From an uncultured Porphyromonadaceae bacterium (GTDB lineage: Bacteria; Bacteroidota; Bacteroidia; Bacteroidales; Muribaculaceae): 64,000 nucleotides of DNA. Positions 24,992 to 35,570 of the stretch are shown piece by piece; within the stretch, counting starts at the first letter, position 1; each line of letters begins with the position of its first letter. The stretch lies in the NCBI GenBank assembly GCA_902495245.1, contig CABUWI010000008.1:1-64000 (forward strand), written 5' to 3'. A program made the position numbers and the translations under genes. The notes under the pieces were generated by a model. It was not told the DNA's origin and made no database searches. It was given only the letters and a program-made list of their open reading frames with translations.

Positions 24992-25360
24992 ATGATAACG
25001 TTATCCATTTCTAATGGCGTCCTGGCCATCACCGCCGCCGCCACGGGCATAGCTCTTGTGGCCTTGGCATTGTGGCTTGCCGGACTGCTTTCTCCGCGCT
25101 CTTACAACCCGCAGAAGGGTGAGGCTTACGAGTGCGGCATTCCTACCCGTGGCGAGTCCATGGCGCAGTTCAAGATTGGCTATTATCTCTATGCCATTCT
25201 TTTTCTGATGTTCGATGTAGAGTGCGTGTTCCTCTTCCCCTGGGCCGTTAACATGCGTGCCATGGGCGGCGCCGGCATTCTTTGCATCGCTGTGTTCTTC
25301 ACGATTCTTGTATTGGGCCTGGTATATGCCTGGCGGAAAGGAGCTCTGCAATGGAAGTAA
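24992..25360 (+). CDS. nuoA: NADH-quinone oxidoreductase subunit A
   Basis: A 122-residue membrane subunit of complex I with three helices. The conserved loop YNPQKGEAYECGIPTRG carries the family cysteine, followed by the acidic segment FDVECVFLFPWA. NuoA borders the quinone-binding site with NuoH and NuoJ. The gene heads the operon and overlaps nuoB by 10 bases. Confidence 0.95.
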   Translation: MITLSISNGVLAITAAATGIALVALALWLAGLLSPRSYNPQKGEAYECGIPTRGESMAQFKIGYYLYAILFLMFDVECVFLFPWAVNMRAMGGAGILCIAVFFTILVLGLVYAWRKGALQWK

Positions 25361-25959
25361 CGACCAAATCGATGCCCTACGAGGCATGGAAAGACAACGA
25401 GTATATCGAGTCGATGGTCAAAGAGCTCAAGGCCAACGGCACGAATGTGATTGTAGGCTCGCTCGACAAGCTCATCAACTGGGGCCGCTCGAACTCGCTG
25501 TGGCCTCTGACGTTTGCCACGTCGTGCTGCGGCATCGAGTTCATCTCTCTCGGCGCTGCCCGTTATGACATGGCCCGTTTCGGCTGGGAAGTGGCGCGTT
25601 CGTCGCCACGTCAGGCCGACTTCATGATGGTTGCCGGCACGATTGTTCACCGCATGGCGCCCGTTGTGCGTCGTCTCTACGACCAGCTGGCCGAGCCGAA
25701 ATACGTAATCGCAACCGGCGGCTGCGCCATCTCGGGCGGCCCGTTCAAGAATTCCTATCACGTTGTCAAGGGCGTGGGCGAGATTATTCCCGTCGACGTT
25801 TACTGCCCCGGCTGCCCCCCGCGCCCCGAGGCCATGATTTATGCAATCATGCAGCTCTCGCGCAAGGTCAAGGTTGAAAAATTCTTCGGCGGCGTCAACC
25901 GCAAGGAAAACCGCAAGGAGTTCCTGAAGAATCACCCCATCGACGAGATGACCAACTAA
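25351..25959 (+). CDS. nuoB: NADH-quinone oxidoreductase subunit B
   Basis: A 202-residue hydrophilic subunit that binds the terminal iron-sulfur cluster N2. The ligand cysteines are visible in ATSCCGIEF, the GGCAISGG loop and CPGCPPRPE. The start at 25351 (MEVTTKSMP) is chosen over an upstream extension because it gives the family N-terminus. It overlaps nuoA by 10 bases in another frame. The C-terminal tail is Lys/Glu-rich. Confidence 0.95.
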   Translation: MEVTTKSMPYEAWKDNEYIESMVKELKANGTNVIVGSLDKLINWGRSNSLWPLTFATSCCGIEFISLGAARYDMARFGWEVARSSPRQADFMMVAGTIVHRMAPVVRRLYDQLAEPKYVIATGGCAISGGPFKNSYHVVKGVGEIIPVDVYCPGCPPRPEAMIYAIMQLSRKVKVEKFFGGVNRKENRKEFLKNHPIDEMTN

Positions 25960-25995
25960 TTAGCTAAGTAACAACCATTATCACAATAACTCTAT

Positions 25996-27618
25996 ATGGC
26001 AAACATTCAGGAGATAGTGGCCAAGCAGTTCGCCGCCGCCGAGTTCGCTCAGGGCGAGACGCTTGAAATCACCATTCCCGACGCCGACTGGCACGCCCTG
26101 GCGACGCTTCTGCGCCGCGAGCTCGGCTTTGACAACCTGACGGCGCTCATCGGCATGGACTGGGGCGAACTTCTCGGTGTGGTTTACTATCTGACCAATT
26201 CGCGCACATTCGAGATGGTCAGGATTACCGTAACCACCGCCGACCGCGAAAATCCGTTCCTGCATTCAATTACCGACCTCTATGCAGTGGCCGGCATCTA
26301 CGAGCGCGAGGTCTATGACTTCTACGGCATCAAGTTCATCGGCAACCCCGACATGCGCCGCCTGTTCCTGCGCAATGACTGGGTAGGCTATCCTTTCCGC
26401 AAGGACTATGACACCAACCCCGAGATAAACCCCGTGCGACTTGACCATGAAGAGGTCGAAGACACTACCGTCAGCTATGAAGAGCAACCCGACGGCAGCA
26501 TCGCAAAGGTTGACCACGTGATTTTCCGCCCCGAAGAATTCGTGGTGAACATCGGCCCGCAACACCCCGCCACTCACGGCGTGCTGCGTCTGCGCACGTC
26601 GGTCGACGGCGAGGAAATCAAGAAAATCGACCTCTATCTCGGCTATATCCACCGCGGAATCGAGAAACTCTGCGAGGGCGACACCTATCCGCAGACCCTC
26701 CACTTCACCGACCGTCTCGACTATCTGTCGGCCATGATTAACCGCCATGCGCTCTGCCTCTGCATCGAAAAGGCAATGGCCCTCGAGGTGCCCCGCCGCG
26801 CGCAGGTTATCCGCGTGATGATGGACGAACTGATGCGCATCTCGTCTCACCTGCTGGCCATCGGCACGTTCTGCATGGACCTCGGCGCCACGACGATGCT
26901 CTTCTATCCGCTGCGCGAGCGCGAAACCATTCTCGACATTCTTGAACGCACCTGCGGCGCCCGCATGACGTTCAACTATAACTGCATCGGCGGTGTCATC
27001 GCCGACCTTCACCCCGACTTCCAAAAAGACGTGAAGGCACTGCTTGAAATCATGCCCAAGGCCATCAAGGAGTATAACAAGGTCTTTACCGGCAACATCA
27101 TCGCCAACAACCGCATGAACGGCGTGGGCGTGCTGACCGAGGCCGATGCCGTCGACTATAACTGCACGGGCCCCACAGGCCGCGCTGCCGGCTGGGCATG
27201 CGACGTGCGCAAGACCCACCCCTACGGCATCTATTCCGAACTCGACTTTGAAGAAGTTGTGCGCACGGGCGGCGACTCGATGGACCGCTTCAAGGCGCGC
27301 ATCAGCGAGATGGAACAGAGCTGCAAGATTCTGGCTCAGCTTGTCGACAACATTCCCGACGGCGAAATCTGCGCCAAGGTGCCCAAAATTGTCAAGCTGC
27401 CCCAGGGCCACTGGTTCCAGCAGGTCGAGGCCTGCCGCGGCGCCTTCGGCGTCTACATCGAGAGCGACGGCGGCCAGCAGCCTCTGCGCATGAAGTTCAA
27501 CTCACCCGGATTCTGCCTTGCCGGTGCGCTTGACCATTTAACCCGCGGTCAGAAAATCGCCGACCTCATAACCATCGGCGGCTCGCTCGACTATGTCGTG
27601 CCCGACATTGACCGTTAA
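25996..27618 (+). CDS. nuoC: fused NADH-quinone oxidoreductase subunit C/D
   Basis: A 540-residue fusion of the 30-kDa (NuoC, about 1-150) and 49-kDa (NuoD, about 175-540) subunits. NuoC carries EREVYDFYGIKFIGNPDMRR. NuoD begins with the hallmark GPQHPATHGVLRL and continues with YIHRGIEKL and a C-terminal ending in DYVVPDIDR. NuoD forms part of the quinone pocket next to cluster N2. CD fusions occur in Bacteroidota and in enterobacteria. It begins 36 bases after nuoB. Confidence 0.95.
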   Translation: MANIQEIVAKQFAAAEFAQGETLEITIPDADWHALATLLRRELGFDNLTALIGMDWGELLGVVYYLTNSRTFEMVRITVTTADRENPFLHSITDLYAVAGIYEREVYDFYGIKFIGNPDMRRLFLRNDWVGYPFRKDYDTNPEINPVRLDHEEVEDTTVSYEEQPDGSIAKVDHVIFRPEEFVVNIGPQHPATHGVLRLRTSVDGEEIKKIDLYLGYIHRGIEKLCEGDTYPQTLHFTDRLDYLSAMINRHALCLCIEKAMALEVPRRAQVIRVMMDELMRISSHLLAIGTFCMDLGATTMLFYPLRERETILDILERTCGARMTFNYNCIGGVIADLHPDFQKDVKALLEIMPKAIKEYNKVFTGNIIANNRMNGVGVLTEADAVDYNCTGPTGRAAGWACDVRKTHPYGIYSELDFEEVVRTGGDSMDRFKARISEMEQSCKILAQLVDNIPDGEICAKVPKIVKLPQGHWFQQVEACRGAFGVYIESDGGQQPLRMKFNSPGFCLAGALDHLTRGQKIADLITIGGSLDYVVPDIDR

Positions 27619-27662
27619 CGCCTCTCTGACTCCATTCATCGAAAAACAACGTTCAAACCGAT

Positions 27663-28745
27663 ATGTACGATTTATCCGTCATTACCCACTGGATTGACAG
27701 CTTCCTGAGCGAAACGTGCGGTCTGGCACCGTGGCTCACCGTAACCGTTGAGTGTGTTCTCATCGGTCTCGGGCTTCTGTTGGTCTATGCGCTCCTGGCG
27801 CTCTTCTACATCTATTTCGAGCGTAAGGTCTGCGCCGCATTCCAGTGCCGCCTCGGCCCGAACCGCGTAGGCCCGCTGGGTCTGCTGCAGTCGTTTGCCG
27901 ACATGTTCAAGATGCTCATCAAGGAGATTATTCCGCTGAACCATGTCGACAAGTTCCTGTTCGGTCTCGCTCCGTTCCTGGTGATTCTGGCGTCGATGCT
28001 GTCGTTTGCCGTTCTGCCCTGGGGCAACGGCCTGCAGGTCATCGACTTCAACATCGGCATCTTCTTCCTGCTGGCCACGAGCTCAATCGGCGTTCTCGGC
28101 ATTCTGCTTGCCGGCTGGTCGAGCAACAACAAATATACGCTCATCGGCGCGCTGCGCTCGGGCGCACAGATGGTCAGCTATGAAATCTCCATCTCCCTCT
28201 GCGTCATCACGATGGTCTGCCTGGCCGGCAGCATGAACGTCAGCGACATCGTCGCCGAACAGGCCAACGGCTGGTTCATCTTCAAGGGCCACATTCCGGC
28301 AATCATCGCCTTCCTCATCTACATCGTGGCAGGCACGGCCGAGACCAACCGCGGCCCGTTTGACCTTCCCGAGGCCGAGAGCGAGCTCACCGCCGGCTAT
28401 CACACCGAGTATTCGGGCATGCACTTCGGCTTCTTCTATCTGGCCGAATATCTGAACCTGTTCATCATCGGCGGCGTTGCCGCGCTGCTCTTCTTCGGCG
28501 GCTGGATGCCGCTGCACATCGCCGGCTGGGACGGTTTCAACGCCGTGATGGACTATATTCCGTCGTTCCTCTGGTTCCTGGCTAAGGCCGTGGCCGTAAC
28601 GTTCGTGATGATCTGGTTCAAGTGGACATTCCCTCGCCTGCGAATCGACCAGCTCCTTTCGTTCGAGTGGAAATATCTGATGCCTCTGGCACTTGTCAAC
28701 CTCGTGCTGATGGTAATTGTAATCGCCACCGGCCTTCATTTCTAA
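27663..28745 (+). CDS. nuoH: NADH-quinone oxidoreductase subunit H
   Basis: A 360-residue membrane subunit with eight or more helices that links the quinone site to the proton path. It contains YFERKVCAAFQCRLGPNRVG and AETNRGPFDLPEAESEL, both strongly conserved, with the acidic residues facing the quinone channel. It is the last nuo gene before the atp block; only 29 bases separate it from atpD, with no promoter or hairpin. Confidence 0.96.
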   Translation: MYDLSVITHWIDSFLSETCGLAPWLTVTVECVLIGLGLLLVYALLALFYIYFERKVCAAFQCRLGPNRVGPLGLLQSFADMFKMLIKEIIPLNHVDKFLFGLAPFLVILASMLSFAVLPWGNGLQVIDFNIGIFFLLATSSIGVLGILLAGWSSNNKYTLIGALRSGAQMVSYEISISLCVITMVCLAGSMNVSDIVAEQANGWFIFKGHIPAIIAFLIYIVAGTAETNRGPFDLPEAESELTAGYHTEYSGMHFGFFYLAEYLNLFIIGGVAALLFFGGWMPLHIAGWDGFNAVMDYIPSFLWFLAKAVAVTFVMIWFKWTFPRLRIDQLLSFEWKYLMPLALVNLVLMVIVIATGLHF

Positions 28746-28774
28746 ACTAAACTTCTCAAATACCCCCTCTGACA

Positions 28775-30277
28775 ATGAGCGAGCAATTTGGTAAAGTAGC
28801 TCAGGTTATCGGCCCTGTGGTCGACGTCGCCTTCGAAGGCGATGCCTCGCAGCTGCCCTCAATCTATAGTGCACTGAAAATTACCCGTCCCGACGGTTCG
28901 GAACTGATTCTCGAGGTCGAGCAGCACATCGGCGAAGACACCGTGCGCTGCGTGGCCATGGAGAGTACCGACGGCCTTCAGCGCGGCGTCAAGGTCGAGA
29001 ATCTCGGCCACCCGATTTCCGTGCCGACCGGCGAGCAGCTCAAGGGCCGCCTGATGAACGTCATCGGCGACGCAATCGACAATCTGCCCGCCCTTAACCG
29101 CGACAACCTGCGCGCAATTCATCAGCCCGCACCCGAGTTTGAAGACCTTACGATTTCGACCGAAATCCTTCAGACCGGCATCAAGGTCATCGACCTGCTC
29201 GAGCCTTACTCGAAAGGCGGCAAAATCGGCCTGTTCGGCGGCGCCGGCGTGGGCAAGACCGTGCTCATCATGGAGCTCATCAACAACATTGCCAAGGGCC
29301 ACAACGGCTTCTCGGTGTTCACCGGTGTCGGCGAGCGCACGCGCGAGGGCAACGACCTTCTGCGCGAAATGATCGAGTCGGGCGTCATCAAGTATGGCGA
29401 TAAGTTCTCTGAAGGCATGGAAAAAGGTCAGTGGGACCTCAACGCGGTCGACATGAACCAGGTTGAGCAGTCGCAGGCCGCACTGGTGTTCGGCCAGATG
29501 AACGAGCCGCCGGGCGCACGTCTGCGCGTGGCGCTGACCGGTCTGACCGTTGCCGAGCAGTTCCGCGACCAGGACGGCGGCGGCAAGGACATTCTGCTGT
29601 TCATTGACAATATTTTCCGTTTCACTCAGGCCGGTTCGGAAGTTTCGGCTCTGCTGGGCCGCATGCCGTCGGCCGTGGGCTACCAGCCTACGCTCGCCTC
29701 GGAAATGGGCACGCTGCAAGAGCGAATCACGTCGACCAAAAACGGCTCTATCACCTCCGTGCAGGCAATCTATGTGCCTGCCGACGACTTGACCGACCCG
29801 GCGCCGGCCACGACCTTCTCGTTCCTCGACGCCACCACAGTGCTGTCGCGTAAAATCGCCGAGCTCGGCATCTATCCGGCCGTTGACCCGCTGGAGTCGA
29901 CGTCGCGTATTCTCGACCCCAACGTCATCGGCGAAGACCATTACAATACCGCCCAGGCTGTCAAGCAGCTGCTGCAGAAGTATAACGAGCTGCAGGACAT
30001 CATCGCAATTCTCGGTGTCGACGAACTGAGCGACGACGACAAGCTGGTCGTTGCCCGCGCGCGCCGCGCCCAGCGCTTCCTCTCGCAGCCGTTCAACGTG
30101 GCCGAGCAGTTTACCGGTCTGCCCGGCGTGATGGTGCCTCTGAACGAGACCATTCGCGGCTTCAAGATGATTCTGTCGGGCGAGATGGACAAGTATCCCG
30201 AGCAGGCGTTCCTCAACGTCGGCACCATCGACGACGCCATTGCCAAGGGCGAAAAGCTCCTTGCCGAAGTAAAATAA
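28775..30277 (+). CDS. atpD: ATP synthase F1 beta subunit
   Basis: A 500-residue catalytic subunit. The P-loop GGAGVGKTV (Walker A), the catalytic glutamate region GVGERTREGNDL and the Walker B stretch ILLFIDNIFR are clear. It is the first gene of an atpD-C-B-E-F-H-A-G set, the usual Bacteroidales order in which beta and epsilon precede the Fo genes. It sits inside the nuo operon between nuoH and nuoI. Confidence 0.98.
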   Translation: MSEQFGKVAQVIGPVVDVAFEGDASQLPSIYSALKITRPDGSELILEVEQHIGEDTVRCVAMESTDGLQRGVKVENLGHPISVPTGEQLKGRLMNVIGDAIDNLPALNRDNLRAIHQPAPEFEDLTISTEILQTGIKVIDLLEPYSKGGKIGLFGGAGVGKTVLIMELINNIAKGHNGFSVFTGVGERTREGNDLLREMIESGVIKYGDKFSEGMEKGQWDLNAVDMNQVEQSQAALVFGQMNEPPGARLRVALTGLTVAEQFRDQDGGGKDILLFIDNIFRFTQAGSEVSALLGRMPSAVGYQPTLASEMGTLQERITSTKNGSITSVQAIYVPADDLTDPAPATTFSFLDATTVLSRKIAELGIYPAVDPLESTSRILDPNVIGEDHYNTAQAVKQLLQKYNELQDIIAILGVDELSDDDKLVVARARRAQRFLSQPFNVAEQFTGLPGVMVPLNETIRGFKMILSGEMDKYPEQAFLNVGTIDDAIAKGEKLLAEVK

Positions 30278-30301
30278 TCCTTATCAGGCAGATTCAACGA
30301 C

Positions 30302-30535
30302 ATGACTCTACGCATAATCTCAGCAACCGACATTGTGTTTGAAGGCTCGGCCGACGCAGTTACGCTGCCCGGCGCCATGGGCTCGTTTACCGTGCTTCCG
30401 CGCCACGCCGCCCTGATTTCCACTCTCGTCAAGGGCGACATTGTGTATCGCACCGGCGAGGAAGAGCATCGGGTGCCGACCGACGGCGGTCTGGTTGACG
30501 TGTTGAACGATGTCGTGTCAGTCTGCATCTACTAA
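30302..30535 (+). CDS. atpC: ATP synthase F1 epsilon subunit, short form
   Basis: A 77-residue epsilon subunit containing only the N-terminal beta-sandwich (LRIISATDIVFEG, GAMGSFTVLPRHAALIS). The C-terminal helical hairpin that can inhibit ATP hydrolysis in other bacteria is missing. This short form is usual in Bacteroidales and is not a frameshift; the frame closes normally before atpB. Confidence 0.93.
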   Translation: MTLRIISATDIVFEGSADAVTLPGAMGSFTVLPRHAALISTLVKGDIVYRTGEEEHRVPTDGGLVDVLNDVVSVCIY

Positions 30536-30554
30536 CCCCACCTACTCTCAAAAG

Positions 30555-31682
30555 ATGAATCGATTCAGAATATTCATTGCGCTCCTGACGGTTGCCATCA
30601 CCTTTGCCCTTCCGGCCGCTGCGGCTGCCGGGACAGACGAGGCTGCCGTTGCCGGCGAAGAGCAGGGCAAGTTCAACCCCAAGGAGATAATCTTCGACCA
30701 TCTCGGCGACGGCTATGGCTGGGAGGTGCCTTTCGACCATCATCACCGCATTCCGCTGCCCGTGATGCTCTGGGCCGAAGACGGCACATTCCACTGCTTC
30801 AGCTCGTCGCACATCAGTCATCACGAGCCTTATGTCGACGGCGACTACACGTGGCTGCTCCCGACCGAGGGAGAGAACAAGGGCAAGGTGGTGCAGCTGA
30901 TGGCCGACGGCACTCAGGTGCGTCCCGCCTTCGACATGTCAATCACCAAGAATGTCTGCGCGCTCTGGATCAGTGTCATCGTGGTGCTTCTGGTGTGCAT
31001 GCCCGTGGCCCGCTGGCACAAGAAGCGCGGCTTTGAGGCTCCGCGCGGCTTCACGGGCGCCGTTGAGTCGCTCATCGACTTCATCTACAAGGGTGTGGTC
31101 AAACCGACCCTCGGAGCCGACTCGCGCCGCTTCGCCCCGTATCTGCTCACCGTGTTCATGTTCATCTTCGTCATGAACCTGATGGGTCTGATGGTGATTT
31201 TCCCCGGCGGCGCCAACCTTACGGGCAACATCGCCGTTACGCTGGTGCTGTCGCTGATAACGTTTTTCTGCACCAATCTCTTTGCCCGCAAGCACTACTG
31301 GAAAGAAATCTTCTGGCCCGACGTGCCCATCTGGCTCAAATGCCCGATACCCATCATGCAGATAATCGAGCTTTTCGGCGTGCTGACAAAGCCGGCGTCG
31401 CTGACAGTGCGTCTGTTCGCCAACATGATGGGCGGCCACATGATTGTCATCGTGCTGACGCTGATAATCTTCATCATGGCCGACTTCGGCTCGGCGCTGG
31501 CCACGGGCACCGCCACAGTGGTGAGCATCTTGTTCAGCATCTTCATGTTGCTGCTCGACGTTCTGGTCAGCTTCATTCAGGCCTTCGTCTTCACCATGCT
31601 GAGCACCACGTTTATCGGCATGGCCCAGGAGCGGGGCCACGACGAACATCACCCCGCCGAAACTAAACCCGCTAAAGTTTGA
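30555..31682 (+). CDS. atpB: ATP synthase Fo subunit a
   Basis: A 375-residue membrane subunit forming the proton half-channels. It begins with a signal-like helix (MNRFRIFIALLTVAITFALP) and a periplasmic region to about residue 130, longer than in E. coli but usual in this phylum. The conserved helix with the essential arginine reads SLTVRLFANMMGGHM. The ATG at 30555 is chosen because it starts a proper leader; an earlier in-frame start would overlap the end of atpC. Confidence 0.94.
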   Translation: MNRFRIFIALLTVAITFALPAAAAAGTDEAAVAGEEQGKFNPKEIIFDHLGDGYGWEVPFDHHHRIPLPVMLWAEDGTFHCFSSSHISHHEPYVDGDYTWLLPTEGENKGKVVQLMADGTQVRPAFDMSITKNVCALWISVIVVLLVCMPVARWHKKRGFEAPRGFTGAVESLIDFIYKGVVKPTLGADSRRFAPYLLTVFMFIFVMNLMGLMVIFPGGANLTGNIAVTLVLSLITFFCTNLFARKHYWKEIFWPDVPIWLKCPIPIMQIIELFGVLTKPASLTVRLFANMMGGHMIVIVLTLIIFIMADFGSALATGTATVVSILFSIFMLLLDVLVSFIQAFVFTMLSTTFIGMAQERGHDEHHPAETKPAKV

Positions 31683-31733
31683 AATCAATAAAATATAAAA
31701 GTATAATCAACTAACACAAAAAACTAAATCATT

Positions 31734-31973
31734 ATGTTAGCCCTTATTCTCGAAATCGCAATTCAGTATCTCGGTGCCGGCTTCGGCGCAGCCATCGCAG
31801 CCATCGGCGCAGGCATTGGTATCGGTAAAATCGGCTCGTCGGCAATGGAAGCCATCGCCCGTCAGCCCGAAGCCGCCAACGATATCCGAAGCAACATGAT
31901 TGTGATTGCCGCCCTGATCGAAGGTGTGGCTCTGTTCGCAGTAATTGTCTGCCTTCTTTGCCTCTTCGTCTAA
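31734..31973 (+). CDS. atpE: ATP synthase Fo subunit c
   Basis: A 79-residue hairpin of two helices joined by the ARQPEA loop; these oligomerise to the c-ring. The ion-binding carboxylate is the Glu in AALIEGVALF. The sodium signature (Gln in helix one plus Glu-Ser/Thr in helix two) is absent, so proton coupling is predicted. The 51-base leader before the ATG is almost pure A/T (AATAAAATATAAAAGTATAA), likely to favour strong translation of this multi-copy subunit. Confidence 0.95.
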   Translation: MLALILEIAIQYLGAGFGAAIAAIGAGIGIGKIGSSAMEAIARQPEAANDIRSNMIVIAALIEGVALFAVIVCLLCLFV

Positions 31974-31997
31974 AACCCTCCGCGATAAGTAACCTCA

Positions 31998-32495
31998 ATG
32001 GAACTCTTCACCCCTGACTTCGGCCTCATCTTCTGGATGTTTGTGGCTTTTGCCGTGCTGTTCTTCCTGATGTGGAAGTTCGCATGGCCGGCCATCATGA
32101 AAGGAGTGGACAGCCGAGCCGAGCTCATCGACCAGGGAGTGCTGTATGCCCGCGAGGCCAAGGAGCAGCTCGATTCGGCAAAGGCTCAGGCCGAGAAGTT
32201 TGAAGCCGAGGCGCGCGTGCGTCAGGCCGACATTCTCCGCGAAGCCGACCGCATGAAATCGCAGATAATCGAGGAGGCGCGCACCGAAGCCGCCCGCGAG
32301 GCCAAGAAGGAGATGGACGCCGCCAAGGTGGCCATCGAGCAGGCCCGCAAGGAAGCCCGTCAGAGCTTCCGCGACGAAGTCAGCGCCGCCGCCCTCGACA
32401 TTGCGCAGAAAGTAGTCGGCAAGCAGTTGTCAGACTCCTCGGCTCAGGCCAAGCTCGTGGATAACATCTTGGACCAAATAGAAACCGCTGACTGA
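31998..32495 (+). CDS. atpF: ATP synthase Fo subunit b
   Basis: A 165-residue stalk subunit: one N-terminal membrane helix (LIFWMFVAFAVLFFLMWKF) and a long charged coiled coil of the type EQLDSAKAQAEKFEAEA that binds delta. The final TGA shares its A with the ATG of atpH (TGATG), indicating translational coupling. Confidence 0.93.
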   Translation: MELFTPDFGLIFWMFVAFAVLFFLMWKFAWPAIMKGVDSRAELIDQGVLYAREAKEQLDSAKAQAEKFEAEARVRQADILREADRMKSQIIEEARTEAAREAKKEMDAAKVAIEQARKEARQSFRDEVSAAALDIAQKVVGKQLSDSSAQAKLVDNILDQIETAD

Positions 32496-33046
32496 TGGAC
32501 CAGGGACTGATTCCTCGCCGCTACGCAAAAGCGCTGTTCATGCTTGCCGCAGAGCGCGGTACCGACAAGGCCGTCTATGACGCCATGTTGCGTCTGGGCG
32601 CCGCCTTTGCCGCCGAACCCGACCTGCAGAAGGCCATGGCCAATCCGCACGTCGCCGCCGCCGACAAGCAACAGCTCGTGGCCGCTGCCGCCGAGCCCGA
32701 CGCCAAGGTCGCGCTGCTTGTGGCCGACATGGTGCAGCTCATGGAGCGCAACCGCCGCATGGACTATGTGCGCGATGTCGCGCTGGCCTATGTGGCCATT
32801 TATCGCAGCGCGCGCAAAATCTATCGCGTCGATATCACTTCGGCGGCCCCGCTGCAGTCTGCGGAACTCGAGCGCATACACACTCTGGTAAAAAAACATC
32901 TTCCGGCCGATGCCACGGCCGAGTTTAACGAGGCGGTCAATCCCGACCTCATCGGCGGCTTCACCGTCAGCATTGACAACGAGCTGCTTGACGCCTCAGT
33001 GGCAAACGACCTTAAACAACTACGACTAAAACTATTAAGCCATTAA
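32495..33046 (+). CDS. atpH: ATP synthase F1 delta subunit
   Basis: A 183-residue delta/OSCP subunit linking the b stalk to the top of F1. It shows the N-terminal helical bundle (IPRRYAKALFMLAAERG) and the C-terminal signature PDLIGGFTVSIDNELLDASV. It overlaps atpF by one base and precedes atpA by 9 bases. Confidence 0.93.
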   Translation: MDQGLIPRRYAKALFMLAAERGTDKAVYDAMLRLGAAFAAEPDLQKAMANPHVAAADKQQLVAAAAEPDAKVALLVADMVQLMERNRRMDYVRDVALAYVAIYRSARKIYRVDITSAAPLQSAELERIHTLVKKHLPADATAEFNEAVNPDLIGGFTVSIDNELLDASVANDLKQLRLKLLSH

Positions 33047-33055
33047 ATTTTCGCA

Positions 33056-34633
<1,578 letters not shown>

Positions 34634-34640
34634 TTGACCG

Positions 34641-35519
34641 ATGGCTACACTCCGCGAACTGAAAGGGCGAATAGGCTCGGTTTCATCTTCCGAAAAAATT
34701 ACCGGAGCGATGAAAATGATTTCGTCGGCCAAGATGACCAAGGCCACGCGCGAAATCAAGCGCCTGTTGCCGTTCCGCACGCAGCTTGAAACCATCATAG
34801 GCAACCTGCTGAGTGCCGACGTGCAGTTTGTTTCGCCGCTGACGGCCGAGCGCCCCGTGGCGAAAGCCACTGTTGTCGTGCTCGGCAGCGACGACGGTCT
34901 GTGTGGCGCCTACAATGTCAACATCTTCAAGCAGCTGCTTGAACATCTCAACTCGCTGCGTGCCGCCTGCGGCGACGGCCTTGAGCTGCAGCTCGTGCCC
35001 GTCGGTTCGAAGATGGCGCGCGCGGTGGCCAAGCTTGCCGGCCCGGGCATCTCGGTCGTGGCCGACCCCGGCGTCAACTCAAAGAGCGACGCCGACGCCG
35101 TCAAGGAGTTCACGCGCAAGCTGCAAGACGCATTCCTGAAGGGCGAGACCGACAGGGTGGACGTTGTCTACATGCACTTCCATTCGCCTTCGCGTCAGCG
35201 CCTCGAGGCTCAGCAGATTCTGCCCGTAAAGCCGGCCGGCGAGGCCGGGGGCGAGTCGCAGGGCGCGGGCATGTACATATTCGAGCCCTCGGCCGAGCAG
35301 ATTTTCGCCACGGCGCTGCCGCTGATGCTCCTGTCGACAATGCAGGAGGTTTTTGCCGAGAACCGCGCAAGCGAGCAGGCCGCACGCGTCATGGCCATGC
35401 AGAGCGCCAACGACAACGCCACCAAGCTGCTCGAACAGCTGCGCCTTGAATATAACAAACTTCGACAACAGAGCATCACCGCCGAGCTGCTCGACATTCT
35501 CGGCGGTCAGGTCAGATAA
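34641..35519 (+). CDS. atpG: ATP synthase F1 gamma subunit
   Basis: A 292-residue rotor subunit. The N-terminal helix MATLRELKGRIGSV, SSEKITGAMKMISSAKM and the C-terminal helix with MQSANDNATKLLEQLRLEYN are conserved. It closes the atp block. The next 51 bases to nuoI are AT-rich and hold no hairpin or promoter. Confidence 0.96.
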   Translation: MATLRELKGRIGSVSSSEKITGAMKMISSAKMTKATREIKRLLPFRTQLETIIGNLLSADVQFVSPLTAERPVAKATVVVLGSDDGLCGAYNVNIFKQLLEHLNSLRAACGDGLELQLVPVGSKMARAVAKLAGPGISVVADPGVNSKSDADAVKEFTRKLQDAFLKGETDRVDVVYMHFHSPSRQRLEAQQILPVKPAGEAGGESQGAGMYIFEPSAEQIFATALPLMLLSTMQEVFAENRASEQAARVMAMQSANDNATKLLEQLRLEYNKLRQQSITAELLDILGGQVR

Positions 35520-35570
35520 CAGCATACGAAAAAATATCAAAAAACAGCATAACAATACCGACAGATACCT

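Noticed and set aside
30302..30535. Truncated atpC pseudogene
   Set aside because: The short epsilon subunit is the normal form in Bacteroidales and the frame is intact between its neighbours.
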